Below, piece after piece: positions 61,901-64,000 of a stretch of DNA of 64,000 nucleotides. A program made the position numbers and the translations under genes. The notes beneath the pieces are model-generated. The model was not told the DNA's origin, searched no databases, and saw only the letters and a program-made list of their open reading frames with translations. Source of the DNA: Trichaptum fuscoviolaceum (lineage: Eukaryota > Basidiomycota > Agaricomycetes > Hymenochaetales > Trichaptaceae); the NCBI GenBank assembly GCA_910574455.1, contig CAJSYZ010000002.1, positions 1,203,671 to 1,267,670 of the forward strand, written 5' to 3'. Position 1 is the stretch's first letter. Each line of letters begins with the position of its first letter.

Positions 61901-62192
61901 AAGTAAGTTACTTTTTATTTCTATCTCTGCACAAATAATCTACTCTTGTCCCTCTCACTCTCCTGTGATTTCTTCACGTCTTATGATTCTTCAATGCTGA
62001 CGAGGATGCCTCACGTGCAGGTACGTACCATATGGTGCGCTCGTGGAAGTTATGCCCTACCTCTCGCGACGTGCGATCGAGAACAAGACAGTCCTTGGTG
62101 GACGTGGTGGCGGCGCTGCCGATGAGCGGCGACGTGCTGGAAAGGCGATTGCGCAGAGGCTCTTTGGTGCTTTCGGATTTCGGGCGTCGTAG
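58932..62192 (+). CDS. PUT1: Proline dehydrogenase, mitochondrial
   Basis: Six exons: 58932-59480, 60278-60894, 60969-60978 (10 nt), 61053-61243, 61318-61902, 62021-62192; 707 residues. The N-terminal 80 residues are rich in R, S and T, fitting a mitochondrial presequence, followed by a hydrophobic stretch (LTLLSLSVGLGLGGSAYLL). Catalytic barrel text: TWVAVKLTALLP, RGVRIIIDAEYSWYQ, VQPLVYATYQAYL, GVKLVRGAYHPHE, GVLFGTHN, QLYGMSD and YVPYGALVEVMPYLSRRAIE followed by N, the flavin/substrate site with R-R-x-x-E-N. The enzyme oxidises proline to P5C with FAD. Inserts rich in S/P/G (residues about 230-250 and 490-520) make it longer than yeast Put1. The WYQ residues come from the 10-nt exon. Intron 1 is 797 bp. 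Confidence 0.93.
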
Positions 62193-62469
62193 TGGAGTAG
62201 AGACCATTGACGATCATTAAGAACGGACAAGTCACGCGGTAGAAGTAATCTTTTTCTCGGTACCGCTCAAAAGACGCAACCAAATGTACATGTATAAACG
62301 TATGTAGAAACAAGGTCATGATATGTATTGCTGCATCTGTTTTCTTATAAATGATTGGTGGTGGTATACATCGCACTATGTAAGACATGGGTACATTAGA
62401 AGGAAGTCAAGAGAGTTGAGTATATTGATCGAACACTCATAATTTTGGAAGACGTTGCGAAGCTGAGAA
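62193..62469. other. Convergent intergenic region PUT1 / CAND1
   Basis: 277 bp between two stop codons, holding both 3' UTRs; no other feature seen. Confidence 0.5.
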
Positions 62470-64000
62470 CTAATGACCGGCGAGAAGCTCCTTGAACTCC
62501 ATAGCCCACTTACTCTTGGGGATGGTCTCAACGAATGCATCGAAGTGAACCGATACCCCCGGGTTGATCGCACGCCGCAGGGCCGCGATGGCACGGAGCG
62601 CACTGCGCTGCAGCTCGTCGACCCGCTCGATGTCCTGCTTCACCGTGTCTTTGTTCTGCTTCATCTCCTCCATCGTCTTGCGCAGCGGCGGCGTGATCTC
62701 GTCCAGCCGCTGCGCAAGCGCAGTCGGCGCGACGCCCGCGAGGCGGAAGAGCATCATGTGCGCGAGCACCTTGACCTCGTCGCTGTCGTCGCTCAGCCCC
62801 GCGATGACGCGGATGAGGAACTCGTGGAGATCGAGTTTCGTGAGGCAGGTGTCCAGGAGCGTGTACATCGTCTCGTACGCCGTCTTGCGCGCGTCCAGCC
62901 CCTCGTCGACTTTGTGTGTCCAGGGACCCATTTGGACGGTCTTGATGAGCTCGGGCTTCACGACTGTCTCTTTGTAGAGTTGCGGTAGAAGCACAGCCAG
63001 GTGGTCCCGGATCAATTGAGGTTTGTTGCGTGCAGCAGAGTTGAGGGCGGATATGGCTAGTCGGCGGACAGTCTGCGGTACGCCATTCAATGAGACATGA
63101 CTAGGAGAATAAAGAAAGAAACTCGTACCAAATCTTGATCCTCTATTGATGACAGGAAGTCAGGGATGAGTGCAGAGAGGAGTTCATCGTATGAGTGGTG
63201 TGAATCTGCGAATGTATAACGGATGGCTGCAACAACCGTCGCACGAGCTGCAGGATCTTCATCGCGAATACGGGCCTAAAGATGGATAGTAAGAACAAAA
63301 TTTGCTTCTGATGAACATAGACACTAACATGCAATTGGGGAAGGTATCTTGAAGGATTGGTGGTGGTGAGCTTCCCAAGGCACGCAGCGGCGACATTCCT
63401 CGTCGACTCCTCCGAGTTCGCCGAGTCCTGGAAGAGCGGAACCCAAATCGTCTCTGCAACGCTCTCCAGCTTCAGCTCTGGGCAATTGCTGACCACCTCT
63501 TTCAATGCATGAAGTGCGAGAAGCCGCTTCTCCTTGTCCGTCTGAACGAGCTTGACAATAGCTGGAAGGAAGAGATGCAGATTGCCGATGGCGATGTTAC
63601 CTGCAGCGAAAGCAGCCGCACTCCTGACATCCTCGTCTGTCGATCCGAAGAGATCAATTGCCGTCTGGAACATATCCTTTTGATGGGCAAAGTCACTGCA
63701 AGAGAAGAGAGTTAGGGTATATGCATGCATTAGATGAGGAAAGTTACATTGTGCGTCCAATCTCTCCAAGTACGAGGAGGTTAAGTACGACTTGCTGGCT
63801 CGTCGCCTTCGATCCTTTCTGAATCCTCGTGTCAGACCCAGTACTAGCAAGACATACTAAAGTCTCACCTTCAAAGCCTTCGAGAACTCAGCAATGGTAC
63901 CCGCCGCCAAACTCGTGTGGCTTCTGACAACCGTCCCGATGCACTTCGCTACATTACTGTAGCTCGCCTCGTTCTTGCTCGTCTTCTGCAACGGAATGGT
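62470..64000 (-). CDS. CAND1: Cullin-associated NEDD8-dissociated protein 1 (TIP120), C-terminal part
   Basis: Five visible exons on the minus strand: beyond 64000 to 63869, 63818-63748, 63695-63329, 63275-63129, 63072-62470; the gene continues off the window, so about 440 C-terminal residues are seen. HEAT-repeat text typical of the CAND1 end: NLLVLGEIGRT, EDVRSAAAFAAGNIAIGNLH, STRNVAAACLGKLTTTNPSR, LIRDHLAVLLPQLYKE, and the TIP120 signature QMGPWTHKVDEGLDARKTAY then ETMYTLLDTCL. It ends KELLAGH. CAND1 binds cullin-RBX1 lacking Nedd8 and exchanges F-box/Skp1 modules. All junction phases agree. Introns are about 50 bp. Confidence 0.93.

Noticed and set aside
62473..62988. Long plus-strand frames opposite the CAND1 exon
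   Set aside because: They are shadows of the GC-rich CAND1 exon on the other strand; the minus frame matches the TIP120 family.

Overview
The window looks like nuclear DNA of a filamentous basidiomycete, most likely an Agaricomycete. Genes are broken by many short introns (about 50 to 65 bp, GT-AG, CTRAY branch sites), F-box-like genes recur, and the mobile DNA is of fungal types. Exon models below were built by hand: each junction was chosen so that reading frame, splice signals and protein family agree.

Layout. 1-3.6 kb: the right part of a tyrosine-recombinase (DIRS/Ngaro-like) retrotransposon with its split direct repeats. 3.9-8.2 kb (minus): two F-box-like genes and a P-loop kinase of the uridine-kinase family. 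8.7-12 kb: an AGC-like protein kinase followed by an unusual 3' tail of about 430-bp repeats. 12.7-16.9 kb: a decayed F-box-like gene, a small unknown gene and degraded repeats. 16.9-27.5 kb: conserved genes for mitochondrial glutamyl-tRNA synthetase, TRAPP subunit Trs33, a DUF2235 hydrolase and a 19-exon oligopeptide transporter. 27.5-30.8 kb is gene-poor. 30.8-34.7 kb holds a second copy of the kinase plus repeat tail, in inverted orientation. 35.6-48.6 kb: CSN7, a foldback MITE, Rgp1, a PSP1-domain protein, and the head-to-head pair APC11/ATP11. 48.6-58.9 kb is accessory: two related small secreted proteins flank a Tvp38-like membrane protein, with a second foldback MITE. 58.9-64 kb: proline dehydrogenase and the C-terminal part of CAND1, which runs off the window.

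Functional threads. CSN7, CAND1, APC11 and the F-box-like genes all belong to cullin/RING ubiquitin ligase biology. EARS2, ATP11 and proline dehydrogenase are mitochondrial. Trs33, Rgp1 and Tvp38 act in Golgi traffic. I see no evidence that these are co-regulated; the clustering may be chance.

The most unusual items are: 2-nt micro-exons in the OPT gene; a 10-nt micro-exon in proline dehydrogenase; the inverted kinase pair with intron-containing 3' repeats; two foldback MITEs that share termini but not interiors; and a small secreted protein family built on a duplicated cysteine motif. I saw no tRNA or rRNA gene and no CRISPR array.
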